From Acetobacteraceae bacterium (GTDB lineage Bacteria > Pseudomonadota > Alphaproteobacteria > Acetobacterales > Acetobacteraceae): DNA of 35,565 nucleotides. Under the pieces are notes generated by a model. It was given only the letters and a program-made list of their open reading frames with translations, was not told where the DNA came from and ran no database searches. How positions within the stretch are numbered: position 1 is the first letter of the stretch; every line of letters begins with the position of its first letter. Made by a program: the position numbers and the translations under genes. This document shows positions 1 to 7,707 of the stretch, one piece after another. The stretch is from NCBI GenBank assembly GCA_019750475.1, contig JAIEOO010000115.1, positions 1 to 35,565 of the forward strand. The letters are read 5' to 3'.

Positions 1-297
1 GCCCTGGCCGAGGCGCGCGCGGCGCAGCGCGCGGCCCAGCGCGCGCTGGGCGCGGCGCTCGACGGCTGGGACGTGATCCTCACCAGCTCTGCCCCGGGCG
101 AGGCGCCGCGCGGCCTCGCCGAGACGGGCGACCCCGTCTGCAACACGCTCTGGACGCTCGCGCACCTGCCGTCGGCCACCTTCCCGGCGGGCCGGGGACC
201 GCATGGCCTTCCGCTCGGCTTGCAGGTCGTCGGCCATTGGGGGCGCGACGGCACCATGCTGCGCTGGGCCGCGTGGATCGAGGCCGCGCTGGGATGA
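1..297 (+). CDS. Amidase family protein, C-terminal end (partial)
   Basis: Only the last 98 codons are present; the start lies before the window. The end of the protein carries features of the amidase signature family: a small-residue/Pro segment, then GLPLGLQVVG and a terminal helix. Those residues belong to the C-terminal part of the fold that closes over the Ser-Ser-Lys catalytic centre, which is not visible here. The family hydrolyses amides to acid plus ammonia; the substrate cannot be told. The stop overlaps the start of the flavin monooxygenase by four bases (ATGA), so the two are probably one catabolic operon. Confidence 0.82.
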   Translation, partial: ALAEARAAQRAAQRALGAALDGWDVILTSSAPGEAPRGLAETGDPVCNTLWTLAHLPSATFPAGRGPHGLPLGLQVVGHWGRDGTMLRWAAWIEAALG

Positions 298-1556
298 CGC
301 GCATCCTCGTCATCGGCGGCGGCATCGGCGGCCTGGTCGCGGCGCTGTCGCTCCAGGCGGCGGGGTTCGCGCCCGAGGTGTTCGAGGGCGTGCCGGAGAT
401 CCGCCCGCTGGGCGTCGGCATCAACCTCCAGCCCCATGCCGTGCGGGAGCTGACGGAGCTCGGCCTCGCGGAGGAGCTGGCGGCGACGGGGGTCGCCACG
501 CGGGAGCTGCGCTACGTCTCGGCTCACGGGCAGCTGATCTGGGCCGAGGATCGCGGCCTCGCGGCCGGGTACAAGTGGCCGCAATACAGCATCCATCGCG
601 GCCGCCTGCAGATGCTGCTCTGGGAGGCCTGCGTGAAGCGCGGCATCCCGGTCGCGGCGGGCCGGCGCTGCACCGGCTTCGCGCAGAGCGCCTCGGCGGT
701 GACCGCCCGCTTCGCCGACGGGACCGAGGCGACGGGCGAGGCGCTGATCGGCGCCGACGGCATCCACTCCGCCATCCGGGCGCATTTCGCGCCGGGGGAG
801 GGGCCGCCCTGCTGGCAGGGCGCGATCCTGTGGCGCGCGACGACCGTCGCGCCCGCCTTCCTCACCGGCGCGACGATGGTCCAGGCCGGCCATCACGACC
901 AGAAATTCGTCGTCTATCCCATCGAGCGGCGCGCGGACGGCACGGCGCTGATCAACTGGATCGCCGAGATGAAGGTGGACGCGTCCCAGGGCTTCGCGCG
1001 CGAGGACTGGAACCGGGAGGTGGACCGCGGCCGCTTCCTGCCCGCCTACGAATCCTGGAACTGGGGCTGGCTCGACGTGCCGGGGCTGATCCGGGGGGCG
1101 GAGCGCGTCCTCGAATACCCGATGGTGGACCGGGACCCGCTGCCCGCCTGGACCGACGGCCGCGTCACGCTGCTCGGCGACGCCGCGCATCCCATGTACC
1201 CGATCGGCTCCAACGGGGCGTCGCAGGCGGTGCTCGACGCGCGATGGCTCGCGCGGTCCCTGGCGCTGGCGGGCGACGTCGCGCGTGGCCTGCGGGACTA
1301 CGAGGCGGCGCGGCGCCCGGCGACGGCGAAGCTCACCCTCGCCAACCGCGACCTCGGCCCCGACATCATCCTCGAGGAGGTGCATCGCCGCGCGCCGGAC
1401 GGGTTCGCCGACCTGCACAGCGTGATCTCGCGCGAGGAGCTCGAGGAGACGGCGGCGAACTACAAGCGCCTCGCCGGCTTCGACCCGCGCCTGCTGAACG
1501 AGCGGGAGAGCTGGAGCGTGCCGCCCGGCGGGCGGGCGGGACGGCCCGCGGCCTGA
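294..1556 (+). CDS. FAD-dependent aromatic monooxygenase, PhzS-like
   Basis: A 420-aa class A flavoprotein hydroxylase. It starts with a dinucleotide-binding loop (VIGGGIGGLVAALSL, about residues 6-20), has the middle DG motif (GADGIHSAIR) and the late GD motif (LLGDAAHPMYPIGSNGASQ) that binds the FAD ribityl and phosphates. Segments such as YPMVDRDPLP and the QPHAVREL region closely resemble what I recall of PhzS, the phenazine-1-carboxylate hydroxylase family, but there are no phenazine genes nearby. The substrate is probably another aromatic or heteroaromatic acid. I chose the ATG at 294 because it overlaps the amidase stop and gives a normal N-terminus; an upstream ATG at 237 would add 19 residues before the Rossmann strand. 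It is expected to be soluble and cytoplasmic, using NAD(P)H and O2. Confidence 0.88.
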   Translation: MTRILVIGGGIGGLVAALSLQAAGFAPEVFEGVPEIRPLGVGINLQPHAVRELTELGLAEELAATGVATRELRYVSAHGQLIWAEDRGLAAGYKWPQYSIHRGRLQMLLWEACVKRGIPVAAGRRCTGFAQSASAVTARFADGTEATGEALIGADGIHSAIRAHFAPGEGPPCWQGAILWRATTVAPAFLTGATMVQAGHHDQKFVVYPIERRADGTALINWIAEMKVDASQGFAREDWNREVDRGRFLPAYESWNWGWLDVPGLIRGAERVLEYPMVDRDPLPAWTDGRVTLLGDAAHPMYPIGSNGASQAVLDARWLARSLALAGDVARGLRDYEAARRPATAKLTLANRDLGPDIILEEVHRRAPDGFADLHSVISREELEETAANYKRLAGFDPRLLNERESWSVPPGGRAGRPAA

Positions 1557-1910
1557 GCGGGGGCGCGGCGCGCGGGGCGGGCACCTGCTCCGAACTCGTC
1601 TGCCGCGAGGGGCGGGCGATGGCGGGGCCGCTCCAGACGCACCCCCCGCCGAGCACGGTCGAGGTCGCCCGCATCCGCGAGCGCGACGGGATGACGCCGC
1701 CGGTGGCGGAGGTGGGGCTGCGGGACGACCGCCTCGTCCCCCGCCTGCTCGTGGACGGGGGTGGCGGATCCTGCCCCCGCGCGCTGCGGCCTGGCGGAGG
1801 TCATCGCGGCCGGCGACGCGGCGGCGCTCGCTCTCCGGCCGCGCGCCCGGGGATGGCGGGGCGCGGGGCGGCGGTGGTATGCCCGCGCGCATGATGCCGG
1901 GCCCCCGCCG
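1557..1910 (+). pseudogene. Possible decayed gene fragment (FAH-like N-terminus?)
   Basis: No intact gene is evident between the monooxygenase stop and the membrane protein core. From the ATG at 1619 one frame reads a plausible coding stretch (ARIRERDGMTPPVAEVGLRD, then DDRLVP). Near the G-run at about 1756-1765 the sensible reading moves to another frame (CGLAEVIAAGDAAALALRPR). Joined, this has the flavour of the N-terminal part of fumarylacetoacetate hydrolase-family proteins. That is only an impression; no catalytic motif is present. It could equally be non-coding GC-rich sequence. Confidence 0.25.
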
Positions 1911-2936
1911 CTGACCCCACCGAGCGACAGCGCTGCCCTGCCCGCATGGCAGAAGGGGTTCCGGAACGGCGCGGTCTTCGCCGGGCTCGCGCTCGCCGTC
2001 GTCGTCGCCCTGAACCATGCCGAGCTGCCCGGCCTCGGGCGGGTCCTGGTGGATCTGCCGCTCGCGGTGCTGATCTCCGCGCTGGTGCACCTCCCGCAGA
2101 TGTTCTTCACCGGCCTCGCCTGGCGGGCGCTGCTGCCGCGGGAGCTGCGGCCCTCGCCCGGGGCGATGATGCTGCTGCGCTGGTACCGCGAGTCCGCCAA
2201 CGCCCTGCTGCCGGCGGGCGCCATCGTCGGCCAGGCGGCGGCGGCGCGGCTGCTGGCGAAGCGCGGCGTGCCGGGCGACCTCGCCGGGGCGACCGCGACG
2301 CTCGACCTCACGCTCGAGGCCGTGTCGCAGTTCTTCTTCACCCTGGCCGGGGTCGGGCTGCTGATCATCGGCATCGAGACCGGGGGCCTCGCGGGCTTCG
2401 CCTTGGCGGGGCTCGGCATCGCGCTCGCCGGCGCCTTCGCCATGGTGGTGTTCCAGCGCAACCTGCCGCTGGCGCTGATCGAGCGCGGGCTGGAGCGCCT
2501 GTCGCGCCGCTGGGCCTGGATCCGGCCGGATTCGGTGCGCGACTTCCACGCGGCGCTGCTGACGCTGCACGCCGATTGGGGTCGGCTCGCCGCCGGGACG
2601 CTGTGGCACACCGCGTCCTGGCTGCTCGGCGCCGTCGAGATCTGGGGGGTGGCCTGGCTGCTCGGCCACCCCATCTCGCTCACCGACGCGCTGGTGATCG
2701 AGGCGCTGGCCCAGGCGCTGCGGAATGTGGGCTTCATGCTGCCCGGCGCCCTCCTCGTGCAGGAAGGGGCGATCATCGGCGCCGCCGCCCTGTTCGGCAT
2801 GCCGCCGGAGGCGGCGCTGGCGATGGCGCTCGCCCGCCGCGCGCGCGAGGTGTGTTTCAGCCTGCCGGGGCTTTTCGCGTGGCACCGGGCGGAGTTGCGG
2901 GCTATGCGCGGGGCCAAGAACGGGATCACTCCATGA
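1761..2936 (+). CDS. HpnL-like integral membrane protein (LPG synthase TM family)
   Basis: A multi-pass membrane protein of up to 391 aa. Hydrophobic segments lie near residues 70-84, 97-121, 188-205, 209-231, 282-301 and 322-345. The motif around ESANALLPAGAIVGQ (residues 144-158) and the late LLVQEGAIIGAAALFGMPPE (331-350) are hallmarks of the lysylphosphatidylglycerol synthase transmembrane/UPF0104 family, which includes HpnL of hopanoid loci. Members move or present lipids; the substrate here is unknown. The start is doubtful: GTG 1761 is the only conventional in-frame start, but the first 60 residues are low-complexity and look like remnant sequence, so initiation may be at a CTG near 1911 or 1938. 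The stop overlaps the radical SAM gene by four bases, so the two are coupled. Confidence 0.8.
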   Translation: MADPAPARCGLAEVIAAGDAAALALRPRARGWRGAGRRWYARAHDAGPPPLTPPSDSAALPAWQKGFRNGAVFAGLALAVVVALNHAELPGLGRVLVDLPLAVLISALVHLPQMFFTGLAWRALLPRELRPSPGAMMLLRWYRESANALLPAGAIVGQAAAARLLAKRGVPGDLAGATATLDLTLEAVSQFFFTLAGVGLLIIGIETGGLAGFALAGLGIALAGAFAMVVFQRNLPLALIERGLERLSRRWAWIRPDSVRDFHAALLTLHADWGRLAAGTLWHTASWLLGAVEIWGVAWLLGHPISLTDALVIEALAQALRNVGFMLPGALLVQEGAIIGAAALFGMPPEAALAMALARRAREVCFSLPGLFAWHRAELRAMRGAKNGITP

Positions 2937-4027
2937 ACCAGATGCTCGACCTGATCCGTCTCGTCCCCAGGGGCGGGCCCGCGATCTGCAATGTCTCGGT
3001 CACGAACATGTGCAACGCGACCTGCGACTTCTGCAATTTCGCGCATGACAAGGGCTTCGTGACGCACCGCTCCTGGCTCGATGCCACGCGCTTCGCGGAC
3101 GCGCTCGCGCATCTGCGCGCCCAGGCGGATGTCCGCTTCGTGACCTTCATGGGGGGCGAGCCGCTGCTGCACCCGGGCATCATGAGCATGCTGAACGCCA
3201 CGACCGCCGCCGGCATGCAGCCCACCATGGTGACCAATGGCTGGCTGCTGCCGGGCAAGCTCGACGACCTGGTGAAGACGGGCCTGACCACCCTGTTCAT
3301 CTCGATCGACAGCGAGGACGCCGCGAAGCACGAGGCCAATCGCGGCCTCAAGGGCGTCTGCCAGCGCATCAGGGAAAGCACGGGCCGGCTGCACGAGGCC
3401 GGGATCACGCCCATCGCGTCCGTCGCCATGACGCGGCTCGTTTCCGACTACGAGGCGCTGGCGCGCTTCCTGCGGGAGCTGGGCTTCGCCGCCGTCACCT
3501 TCTCCTACCCGCGGAAGGCCGCGCTCGGCTCCAACTCGCTCGTCTTCTCGGAGGAGAGCGACCTGGTGGACATGTCGGTCGAGGAGCTTCTGGCGGCCTT
3601 CGACGGGGTGGAGAAGGCGCGGGCCATCATCCCCGTGCATAACCCGCGCGAGGGCATCGCCGACATGAAGCGCCGCCTGACCGGGCAGGGCGAGCGCTTC
3701 GTCTGCCACGCGGGCTACAAGTATTTCTACCTCGACTGGAACTACGACCTCTGGCGCTGCGAGGACTGGAAGGAACCGATCTCCTCGCTGTGGGACTACA
3801 CGCCGGACAAGGCGATGCGCGATGGCTGCCAGGCCTGCTCGACCGATTGCTACCGCGACGCCTCGATCATGCTGCATTTCTCGGTGGCGCTCGGGGACAG
3901 CTTCGCGCGGCTGCGCGAAGGCAAGCTCGGCCAGGCGCTGGCCGCGTTGGCGGACCGGCGGAATGTCGGCTCGCTCAAGGCCGTCGTCGGGCATGGCAAG
4001 CGGCTGAAGTCGCTGGTCGGCGCCTGA
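2933..4027 (+). CDS. Radical SAM protein with SPASM/twitch-like C-terminus
   Basis: A 364-aa protein with the radical SAM cluster motif CX3CX2C (C27, C31, C34), which binds the 4Fe-4S cluster that cleaves S-adenosylmethionine. The GGEP motif (residues 74-77), the usual SAM amino-group contact, follows. Five further cysteines near the end (C258, C276, C299, C302, C306) fit an auxiliary cluster of the SPASM/twitch type. The ATG at 2933 overlaps the stop of the HpnL-like gene. It is not HpnH by sequence layout: that enzyme has a different N-terminus and lacks this Cys-rich tail. The pairing with a lipid-type membrane protein suggests modification of a lipid or a membrane-associated substrate. 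The reaction itself cannot be read from the sequence. Confidence 0.87.
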   Translation: MNQMLDLIRLVPRGGPAICNVSVTNMCNATCDFCNFAHDKGFVTHRSWLDATRFADALAHLRAQADVRFVTFMGGEPLLHPGIMSMLNATTAAGMQPTMVTNGWLLPGKLDDLVKTGLTTLFISIDSEDAAKHEANRGLKGVCQRIRESTGRLHEAGITPIASVAMTRLVSDYEALARFLRELGFAAVTFSYPRKAALGSNSLVFSEESDLVDMSVEELLAAFDGVEKARAIIPVHNPREGIADMKRRLTGQGERFVCHAGYKYFYLDWNYDLWRCEDWKEPISSLWDYTPDKAMRDGCQACSTDCYRDASIMLHFSVALGDSFARLREGKLGQALAALADRRNVGSLKAVVGHGKRLKSLVGA

Positions 4028-4085
4028 GAGGCATCCCGGCGGAGAGGGCTTTCGGCGGGGCCGCGCTTCGCGCATCGTCCCGCCG

Positions 4086-5402
4086 ATGGAGTTCGACCTG
4101 CTGATCGAGGGCGTGACCCTCATTCCTTCGGCCTTCGAGCCGCCGATGACCGACGCCTGCGTCGGCATCACGGAGGGCCGCTTCACCCATGTGGGCGGCG
4201 CCCTTCCGGACGCCGTGGCCAGGCGCCGCCTGCGCCGGCCCGGCCACCTCGCGCTGCCCGGCCTCGTGAACACGCATCTGCATGCGGCGCTCGTCATGGT
4301 GCGGGGCACGGCGGAGGATATGGGCTTCGCCCCCTCCTACACGCGCGGCGTGCCGCAGGGGCACCATCTGACCACGGGGGAGGCCGTGGCGCTGGCGCGG
4401 CTCGGCGCGCTGGAGGCGCTGCTGGCCGGCTGCACCACGGTGAACGACGTCTACGTCCACGCGCGGCACACCATGCCGGAGCTCGCCGCCATGGGGCTGC
4501 GCGTGCATGGGTGCCAGCGCATCCACGACGTGGATTTCGACGCGGTGCTGGAGGGGCGGTGGGAGCATCGCCAGGAGATCGGCGAATTCCACCTGGCCGA
4601 GGCGGCCGCGATGATCGAGGGCCTGCACGGGCGCGGCCTGATGCGCGTGCAGATCGCCCCGCACGCGCCCGACACCTGCACCACGCCGCTCCTGGGCCGC
4701 GTGCGCGAATTGGCCGAGCGCCACGGCCTCTCGGTGCAGACGCATCTCTGCCAGAGCCATGCCGAACTGGCCCGCCTGCGGGAGCGCGAGGGCTGCACGC
4801 CCGTCGAATATCTGGAGGAGCTGGGGCTGCTGCACGACCGGCTGGTCGCGGCCCACTGCATCCACGTGACGGCGGACGACATCGCGCGGATCGGTGCCGC
4901 GCGCGTCCATGTCGCCCACATCCCGCGCAACAACGCCGTCACCGGCCGGTATGCCCCCACGCGGGCCCTGGTGGAGGCGGGCGCGCGCCTGACCCTCTGC
5001 ACCGACAACCGCCATGGCGACCTGATCGAGGCGATGCGCTGGGGCCTCGCCATGGGGCGCATCCAGGCGGGCCGCGTGGACGAAGCCTGGCAGCCCGAGC
5101 ACATGCTCCACGCCGCGACCGAGGCGGGGGCCGCCGCGCTCGACCTGGGGGGCGAGCTGGGCGCGGTGCGGGAGGGCTGGCTCGCGGATCTGGTGCTGGT
5201 GGATCTGCGCCGCCCGCACCTCGTCCCGCACAACGACCCGCTCGGCACGCTGGTGCACACGGGGATGGGGCGCGACGTGACCCATGTGATCGTCAACGGG
5301 GAGGTGGTGGTGGAAGACGGACAGGCGACGCGCTGCGACGCGGCCGGGATCATGCGTGAGGGTGCCGCGGCGGCCGCCGCCATCTGGGCGAGGGCCGCCT
5401 GA
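4086..5402 (+). CDS. Amidohydrolase (TRZ/ATZ or cytosine deaminase-like)
   Basis: A 438-aa member of the metal-dependent amidohydrolase superfamily (TIM barrel with a split beta-sandwich). Metal-binding candidates are H64 and H66 (THLH), H220 (QTHLCQS), H257 (AHC) and D307 (CTDN). Family members deaminate or dechlorinate heterocycles such as cytosine, guanine, triazines and S-adenosylhomocysteine. Many have a catalytic Glu three residues after the third histidine (HxxE); here that place is Q223, so the substrate or mechanism may differ. The stop overlaps the start of the dehydrogenase gene by one base (TGATG), so they are an operon. The exact substrate is unknown. Confidence 0.85.
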   Translation: MEFDLLIEGVTLIPSAFEPPMTDACVGITEGRFTHVGGALPDAVARRRLRRPGHLALPGLVNTHLHAALVMVRGTAEDMGFAPSYTRGVPQGHHLTTGEAVALARLGALEALLAGCTTVNDVYVHARHTMPELAAMGLRVHGCQRIHDVDFDAVLEGRWEHRQEIGEFHLAEAAAMIEGLHGRGLMRVQIAPHAPDTCTTPLLGRVRELAERHGLSVQTHLCQSHAELARLREREGCTPVEYLEELGLLHDRLVAAHCIHVTADDIARIGAARVHVAHIPRNNAVTGRYAPTRALVEAGARLTLCTDNRHGDLIEAMRWGLAMGRIQAGRVDEAWQPEHMLHAATEAGAAALDLGGELGAVREGWLADLVLVDLRRPHLVPHNDPLGTLVHTGMGRDVTHVIVNGEVVVEDGQATRCDAAGIMREGAAAAAAIWARAA

Positions 5403-6298
5403 TGCGCGCCGCCTTCATCGGCCTCGGCAGCATGGGCGGGGGCGCCGCCGAGAGCGCGATCCGCGCCGGGCTCGACGTCACGGGCGTGGACCCGACGCCG
5501 GCGGCCCGCGCCCGCTTCGGCAACCGCGCCGTGGCGCGTGGTGCCGACCTCCCGCCGGGACAGGAGGGCTGCGTCGTGCTGACGGTGAACGCCGCCCAGG
5601 CCGGCGCCGCGCTGTTCGGGCCGGAGGGCGCGGCCGACCGGCTCGCCCCCGGGGCGGTGATCGTCTGCTCCGCCACCATGGCGCCGGGCGAGGCGCGGGC
5701 GCTGGCGGCGGAGGCCGCGGCGCGCGGCCTGCTCTACCTCGACGCGCCGGTGTCGGGCGGCGCGGCGGCGGCGCGCGAGGGGCGAATGACCGTGATGGCC
5801 AGCGGACCGGACGCCGCCTTCGCCGCGGCGAAGCCCATCCTCGACGCCGTCGCCGGCAAGGTGTGGCGCCTCGGCGCGGAGCCGGGGCAGGGGGCGGCGA
5901 TGAAGGTCGTCCACCAGCTGCTCGCCGGGGTGCACATCGCCGCCGCGGCCGAAGCGATGGCGCTGGCGATCCGCGCCGGCCTCGATCCCGAAACCGTCTA
6001 CGGCGTCGTGACGAGCGCCGCCGGCAATTCCTGGATGTTCGGAAACCGCATGGCGCATGTGCTGGCGGGCGACGACACGCCGCTCTCCGCCGGGGACATC
6101 TTCGTGAAGGATCTCGGCCTGGTGGAGGCGATGGCGCGGGAGGTGGCGCTGCCCGTGCCGCTGGCGGCGCAGGCCTTGCAGCTCTTCGTGGCGCAGCGGG
6201 CGCTCGGCCATGGCGGGCGGGACGATGCCTTCGTGATCCGCGTCTGGCAGAGGCTGGCGGGGTTCCGTCTGCCCGGGGAGCCCGCGAACGAGGCGTGA
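5402..6298 (+). CDS. ltnD: L-threonate dehydrogenase-like 3-hydroxyacid dehydrogenase
   Basis: A 298-aa member of the beta-hydroxyacid dehydrogenase family. It has the N-terminal NAD(P) loop (FIGLGSMGGGAAESA), the substrate-binding DAPVSGG motif at about residues 114-120 and the catalytic lysine K168 within MKVVHQLLAGVHIAAAAEAM. The segments AAGNSWMFGNRM and DIFVKDLGLV closely match what I recall of LtnD, which oxidises C2 of L-threonate to 2-oxo-tetronate as the first step of threonate use. The other genes of that pathway (otnK/otnC/denD-type) are not in the window, so another 3- or 4-carbon hydroxyacid is possible. It is translated with the amidohydrolase gene upstream and is followed directly by a hairpin terminator. 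Confidence 0.8.
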   Translation: MRAAFIGLGSMGGGAAESAIRAGLDVTGVDPTPAARARFGNRAVARGADLPPGQEGCVVLTVNAAQAGAALFGPEGAADRLAPGAVIVCSATMAPGEARALAAEAAARGLLYLDAPVSGGAAAAREGRMTVMASGPDAAFAAAKPILDAVAGKVWRLGAEPGQGAAMKVVHQLLAGVHIAAAAEAMALAIRAGLDPETVYGVVTSAAGNSWMFGNRMAHVLAGDDTPLSAGDIFVKDLGLVEAMAREVALPVPLAAQALQLFVAQRALGHGGRDDAFVIRVWQRLAGFRLPGEPANEA

Positions 6299-6325
6299 AC
6301 AAACCCCTTGCGTTTGGGTTTTGTT
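6298..6325 (+). terminator. Hairpin terminator after the dehydrogenase gene
   Basis: Starting within the ltnD-like stop codon, the arms AACAAACCC and GGGTTTTGTT pair around a short loop (one bulged T), and the descending arm is T-rich. It is an unusually AT-rich spot in this region and fits a rho-independent terminator for the two-gene operon. Confidence 0.6.
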
Positions 6326-6343
6326 CATGGCTTGATCCCCGCC

Positions 6344-6535
6344 ATGAGCGCGACCCTCTTCGACGAGTTCGAGATCCCGCCGCCCCCGCGGGGCGCCGCC
6401 CCCGGGCGTGAGCCGCGCGTGCTCCGCCCCATCTCGCTCACCTTCAGCCGCCCCGCCCCGCTGCGGGAGGTGCCGGTGGCCGCCTTCGCCGGGCTGGCGA
6501 TGGCCTGGGCCTGCGCCTCGCTGCTGGCGCCCTGA
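6344..6535 (+). CDS. Small hypothetical protein with one C-terminal membrane segment
   Basis: A 63-aa ORF starting at ATG 6344, just after the terminator. The first 45 residues are polar and proline-rich (FEIPPPPRG, LTFSRPAPL). The last 18 (PVAAFAGLAMAWACASLL) form one hydrophobic helix. I do not recognise the family. Small proteins of this design with a C-terminal single membrane helix occur widely in alphaproteobacteria. An in-frame TTG at 6308 would extend it, but it lies inside the terminator hairpin and is unlikely to be the start. Confidence 0.5.
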   Translation: MSATLFDEFEIPPPPRGAAPGREPRVLRPISLTFSRPAPLREVPVAAFAGLAMAWACASLLAP

Positions 6536-6608
6536 CCACCCTCTCATCCGCCGGACCCGCCGGCGCAACCTGCTGCGGCGTTTCATGGCCAGGGCAGGAG
6601 GAACGGCG

Positions 6609-6791
6609 ATGAGGCTCGGGGTCTTCGCGGTGCTGGCGGTGGTGGGGCTGGGCGGCTGCGCCGTCTAGCCGGCGCCCGTCTACGGGCCTGGCTACTACCG
6701 CCCGGCGCCGCCCGTCGTGGTCGGTGGCTATTACGGGCCGCGCTACGGCTATTCCCGGCCCTATTACGGCCCGGGCTGGCGCCGCTGGTGA
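6609..6791 (+). pseudogene. Lipoprotein gene with in-frame TAG (YGP-rich)
   Basis: A good ribosome binding site (AGGAGG at 6596-6601) precedes ATG 6609. The signal peptide MRLGVFAVLAVVGLGGC ends in a lipobox (LGGC), followed by Ala-Val and then TAG at 6666-6668. Reading on in the same frame gives 40 more codons of clearly non-random sequence rich in Tyr, Gly and Pro (YGPGYYRPAPP, YYGPRYGYSRPYYGPGW), ending in TGA at 6789-6791. This is the usual make-up of small YXXGP-type outer-surface lipoproteins. One base change would restore a 60-aa protein. It may be a recent pseudogene, a sequencing error or a readthrough site. Confidence 0.65.
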
Positions 6792-6996
6792 GGCGGGCGG
6801 CCTCGATCGCCTGGTGAGAGGCCAGGTGGTCCGGGCCCGCGACGTCGCCGGGCCGCGGCGCGGGCGCGAGGATGACGGTCCCGTCGCTGGCGCCGGCGGC
6901 GCGACGGAGCCCCTCGCGCGGGGGCCACGCGCGTGCCCGCCCAGGTCTCGTCGAGGACTCCTCGGAGCCTGACCCGGACAGCCGGCCGGTGCCGCT
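6792..6996. other. Gene-free spacer between lipoprotein remnant and pdeM
   Basis: About 205 bases with no convincing gene on either strand. One reverse-strand frame reads DGTVILAPAPRPGDV followed by DHLASHQAIEAARL, which is protein-like but has no start, no stop-defined limits and no family I can name. No tRNA, terminator or repeat is visible. Confidence 0.4.
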
Positions 6997-7707
6997 TCAG
7001 GCCTGTTCGCAGGACGCGGCGAAGGGTCGCCGCAGCGCCTCCCAGGGCACGCTGTGGAGCCGTGCCTCGCCCAGCAGGAAGACCCGCCGCGCGCCGCGCG
7101 CCACGGCGCCCAGGGCCGGGTCCAGCACGTCGAGCCCGCCCGTGTAGGCGCCGAAGCTCGGCAGCAGCAGGCGCTGCGCCGTCGCCAGGAAGCAGGGGCG
7201 CGTGACGCCGCCGGCGCGCGTCGGCAGCGTCGCCTTGGGGTGGAAATGCCCCGACAGCTCGGCCTGGAAGCGGGGCAGGGCAGCCGTGCCGCCGATGTGG
7301 CGGAAGTGCAGGCCGTCCTCCACCAGCTCCGGCACGAAGGTGCCGGGCAGGCCCGCCTGCGGGGCGGGGTCGTGGTTGCCCGCGATCCAGATGGTCTCGA
7401 CGCGGCCCAGGACGCGGCCGAGCTGCGCGCGATCGGCCTCCGCCATGCGGGCGAAGGCCGCGCCGTCGTGCAGCCCGTCCCCCAGCACCAGGACGCGCGC
7501 GGCCGAATGCCGGCGGATCGCCTGATGCAGGCGCTCCAGCGTCTCCCGCGTGTCGTAGGGCGGCACCATCCGGCCGCGCGCGGCGAAGTGGCTGCCCTTC
7601 TCGAGATGCAGGTCGGCGACGATCAGCGTGCGCCGGCCGGGCCACCACACGGTGCCCGAGGGGCAGAGCATCAGCCGCTCCCCCGCGAGGTGCAGCGGCG
7701 CCATCAT
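6997..7707 (-). CDS. pdeM: Ligase-associated DNA damage response endonuclease PdeM
   Basis: A 236-aa calcineurin-like metallophosphoesterase. Metal-binding motifs in order are DLH (D32, H34), GD (D77), GNHD (N111, H112) and GHFH near residue 181. PdeM is a DNA endonuclease/phosphoesterase found with an Lhr-like helicase, an ATP-dependent ligase and a beta-CASP-type exonuclease in a bacterial DNA repair set. All four are present here. Its ATG at 7707 overlaps the helicase stop by four bases, so the two minus-strand genes are translated together. The second Met (codon 2) is an equally possible start. Confidence 0.88.
   Translation of the reverse strand: MMAPLHLAGERLMLCPSGTVWWPGRRTLIVADLHLEKGSHFAARGRMVPPYDTRETLERLHQAIRRHSAARVLVLGDGLHDGAAFARMAEADRAQLGRVLGRVETIWIAGNHDPAPQAGLPGTFVPELVEDGLHFRHIGGTAALPRFQAELSGHFHPKATLPTRAGGVTRPCFLATAQRLLLPSFGAYTGGLDVLDPALGAVARGARRVFLLGEARLHSVPWEALRRPFAASCEQA

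Noticed and set aside
2933-4027. Radical SAM gene as hopanoid hpnH
   Set aside because: It lacks the HpnH-type N-terminus and has a Cys-rich SPASM-like tail; no squalene-hopene genes are nearby.
1460-4309. A 949-codon open frame on the minus strand
   Set aside because: It is antisense to the membrane protein, radical SAM and adjoining genes. Its translation is low-complexity Arg/Pro/Ala without motifs; long antisense frames are expected at this GC content.
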